A stretch of 54,374 nt of DNA, taken from Muribaculaceae bacterium. GTDB taxonomy: Bacteria > Bacteroidota > Bacteroidia > Bacteroidales > Muribaculaceae. The stretch lies in contig JAFOYQ010000083.1 of NCBI GenBank assembly GCA_017424575.1, positions 1-54,374 on the forward strand, read 5' to 3'. The position numbers and the translations under genes are program-made. Shown one piece after another: positions 52,265 to 54,374 of this stretch (the first letter of the stretch is position 1; each line of letters opens with the position of its first letter). Under the pieces are notes generated by a model. The model was not told the origin of the DNA. It saw nothing but the letters and a program-made list of their open reading frames with translations, and ran no database searches.

Positions 52265-54374
52265 ATGTCATTTACAAGTTTTTTAAGCAAAATCTTTGGA
52301 AATAAATCGCAACGCGACCTCAAAGAAATTATGCCTATCGTAAATAAGATTAAGGCATTGGGGCCCGACATGGAGCGCCTTTCCAACGATGAACTCCGCG
52401 ACGCAATCACAAAAGTGCGTCAATCTATTGCTAACAGCACAGCTCAATATGAAAATACTAACGCCGAACTTCGTGCTAAAGTAGAGGAACTTCCTTTTGA
52501 TGAGCGTCAACCCATTTGGGACGAAATTGATAACAATGAAAAGAAAATCCTCAACATCATTGAAGACCAACTCAACGAACATCTTCCTACAGTATTTGCA
52601 GCAATCAAAGAAACTGCAGCTCGTTTTGCTAAAAACGAAACTGTTGTAGTTACTGCGTCAGAACTCGACCGTGACCTTGCTGGTCAAGGGCGTGACTTCG
52701 TAACTATCGAAGGTGACAAAGCCATTTGGAAAAACCATTGGATTGCAGGTGGCAATGAGATTTTCTGGGACATGATTCACTACGATGTTCAGCTCATTGG
52801 TGGTATCGTGCTTCACCAAGGTAAAATCGCCGAAATGGCAACCGGTGAGGGTAAAACACTTGTGGCAACATTGCCAGTATTCCTTCGCTCATTGTCAAAA
52901 CGTGGTGTGCATGTGGTAACCGTCAACGACTACCTTTCAAAACGTGACTCAGAGTGGATGGGTCCATTGTATATGTTCCATGGTTCAACAGTAGATTGTA
53001 TCGACAAGCATGAACCAAACTCTGACGAACGCCGTAAAGCATACAACTGCGACATCACATTCGGCACAAACAACGAATTTGGTTTCGACTATCTTCGCGA
53101 TAACATGGCAATGACTGCACAAGACATGGTGCAACGCAAACATTACTATGCTATCGTCGATGAGGTTGACTCGGTACTTATTGATGATGCTCGTACTCCA
53201 TTGATTATCTCTGGTCCTGTGCCTAAAGGTGACGACCAAATGTTTAACGAATATCGTTCAAACGTAGAGAAAGTTGTACAAGCTCAACGCCGACTCGTTA
53301 CTCAAATCCTCAGCGATGCAAAGACTAAACTTGCTTCTGACGATAAAGAGACTCGCAAAGAGGGCGCTATCCTCTTATTCCGTGCATTCAAAGGTCTTCC
53401 TAAGAATGGCGCACTTATCAAATTCTTGAGCCAAGAAGGTATGAAGAATGTATTGCTCGAAACCGAAGCATACTATCTTCAAGACAATAGCCGCGAAATG
53501 CCTTTCATCACCGACCCACTCTATTTCGTTATTGATGAAAAGAATCGTAGCGTAGAACTCACCGATAAAGGTATCGACGAATTGACTGGCAAAAGTAATG
53601 ACCCTCAATTCTTCGTATTGCCTGACATTGCATCACAACTCTCTGAACTTGAAAATCTCACCGACCTCACTGAGAAACAACAACGCAAAGATGACTTGAT
53701 GCAAAACTACTCTATCAAGGCTGAACGCGTACACACTGTTACTCAACTTCTCAAAGCATACACCCTCTTCGAAAAAGATGTGGAATATGTGATTGACGAT
53801 AACAAAATTAAAATTGTAGACGAACAAACTGGTCGTATTATGGAAGGACGTCGCTATAGCGATGGTCTTCACCAAGCAATTGAGGCAAAAGAAGGTGTTA
53901 AAGTTGAAGCTGCTACACAAACTTTTGCAACTATCACTCTCCAAAATTACTTCCGCATGTATCACAAACTTGCGGGTATGACTGGTACTGCCGAGACTGA
54001 AGCTGGTGAGTTGTGGGACATCTACAAACTTGATGTTGTTACAATCCCAACAAATCGTCCTATCGCTCGTTTCGACCTCAACGACCGTGTATATAAAACT
54101 AAAAAAGAAAAATATGCCGCTGTAATTGAAGAGATTGTAAAACTCAAAGAGCAAGGTCGTCCAGTTCTTGTTGGTACTACCTCAGTTGAAATCTCTGAGT
54201 TGCTCAAGCGCATGCTCGATATGCGTCGCATTCCTTGTCAAGTGCTCAATGCAAAACTCCACCAAAAAGAGGCTGAAGTTGTTGCTCTTGCAGGTAAATC
54301 GGGCGCCGTAACCATTGCTACCAACATGGCAGGTCGTGGTACCGACATCAAGCTACCTAAAGAGGTAAAAGATG
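52265..54374 (+). CDS. secA: Preprotein translocase ATPase SecA, N-terminal part
   Basis: SecA drives protein export through SecYEG with ATP. The frame opens at ATG 52265 and runs 703 codons to the window edge without a stop, so the C-terminal part is outside. Visible are the N-terminal [16 protein letters not shown] segment, Walker A in [42 protein letters not shown], the [19 protein letters not shown] motif, and late in the window AGRGTDIKL. An insertion of about 50 residues after the DEAD-like motif (around [16 protein letters not shown]) fits the Bacteroidetes form, which is longer than E. coli SecA. Confidence 0.97.
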   Translation, partial: MSFTSFLSKIFGNKSQRDLKEIMPIVNKIKALGPDMERLSNDELRDAITKVRQSIANSTAQYENTNAELRAKVEELPFDERQPIWDEIDNNEKKILNIIEDQLNEHLPTVFAAIKETAARFAKNETVVVTASELDRDLAGQGRDFVTIEGDKAIWKNHWIAGGNEIFWDMIHYDVQLIGGIVLHQGKIAEMATGEGKTLVATLPVFLRSLSKRGVHVVTVNDYLSKRDSEWMGPLYMFHGSTVDCIDKHEPNSDERRKAYNCDITFGTNNEFGFDYLRDNMAMTAQDMVQRKHYYAIVDEVDSVLIDDARTPLIISGPVPKGDDQMFNEYRSNVEKVVQAQRRLVTQILSDAKTKLASDDKETRKEGAILLFRAFKGLPKNGALIKFLSQEGMKNVLLETEAYYLQDNSREMPFITDPLYFVIDEKNRSVELTDKGIDELTGKSNDPQFFVLPDIASQLSELENLTDLTEKQQRKDDLMQNYSIKAERVHTVTQLLKAYTLFEKDVEYVIDDNKIKIVDEQTGRIMEGRRYSDGLHQAIEAKEGVKVEAATQTFATITLQNYFRMYHKLAGMTGTAETEAGELWDIYKLDVVTIPTNRPIARFDLNDRVYKTKKEKYAAVIEEIVKLKEQGRPVLVGTTSVEISELLKRMLDMRRIPCQVLNAKLHQKEAEVVALAGKSGAVTIATNMAGRGTDIKLPKEVKD

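Noticed and set aside
53633-54154. Minus-strand frame of 173 residues in secA
   Set aside because: Antisense to secA, Phe/Val-rich as expected from reversed common codons.
1-54374. tRNA, rRNA, insertion sequences and integrases
   Set aside because: None were recognised on either strand, although a covariance-model scan was not possible here.

Overview
The window looks like a chromosomal segment of a member of the Bacteroidales. Most intergenic regions carry the Bacteroidetes -7 promoter element TAnnTTTG, Shine-Dalgarno sequences are mostly weak, and the DNA is AT-rich. The gene content is also characteristic: DUF4301, DUF4105, a PASTA/RluD pair, a BamD lipoprotein followed by an Rpb6-type omega subunit, GLUG-repeat lipoproteins, and a secreted glycosidase with a type IX secretion-like C-terminus. 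A Muribaculaceae-like or related gut lineage is a guess; no rRNA or clade marker was seen to fix it.

Layout. 1-109: C-terminal end of a GyrI-like effector-binding protein. 378-2819 (-): a split chromate transporter pair followed by folC. 2958-7742 (+): tight run of META lipoprotein, aroE, YeiH-type exporter and ComEC. 7757-14448 (-): PASTA protein and rluD, then acyltransferase, metallophosphoesterase, tex and folK. 14604-19161 (-): SGNH hydrolase and a large secreted GHL10-type glycosidase. 19330-20879 (+): bamD, rpoZ, rpsO. 21128-25828: small secreted protein, DUF4301 protein, VanX-like dipeptidase and two uncharacterised genes. 26043-29261 (-): carB. 29423-32106 (-): an accessory two-gene operon described below. 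32541-34792 (+): ahpC and ahpF with a probable OxyR site. 34923-40832 (+): two giant GLUG lipoproteins. 41003-44455 (+): RSH enzyme, small esterase, metA. 44513-46150 (-): C1-type peptidase and small HD hydrolase. 46320-52126 (+): U32 protein, galE, DUF4105 protein, alkaline-phosphatase-fold protein. 52265-54374 (+): secA, cut by the window edge.

The most interesting locus is 29423-32106. A MazG/dCTPase-like pyrophosphohydrolase overlaps by 4 nt a 785-residue protein. That protein joins a PD-(D/E)xK-type nuclease domain, a DUF2075 superfamily 1 helicase and a C-terminal UmuD/LexA-like S24 domain with an apparently intact Cys-Gly cleavage site and Ser-Lys dyad. I infer a DNA-damage- or phage-responsive nuclease-helicase whose regulatory tail can be shed by self-cleavage, coupled to nucleotide hydrolysis. 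Nothing here proves a defence role.

Other points: a roughly 225-residue hydrophobic helical insertion inside one GLUG beta-solenoid; an RSH protein with an intact hydrolase but degenerate synthetase; an alkaline-phosphatase-like protein that seems to have lost catalytic residues; and a perfect 24-bp tandem duplication of the yeiH start. I saw no tRNA, rRNA, CRISPR array, transposase or integrase.
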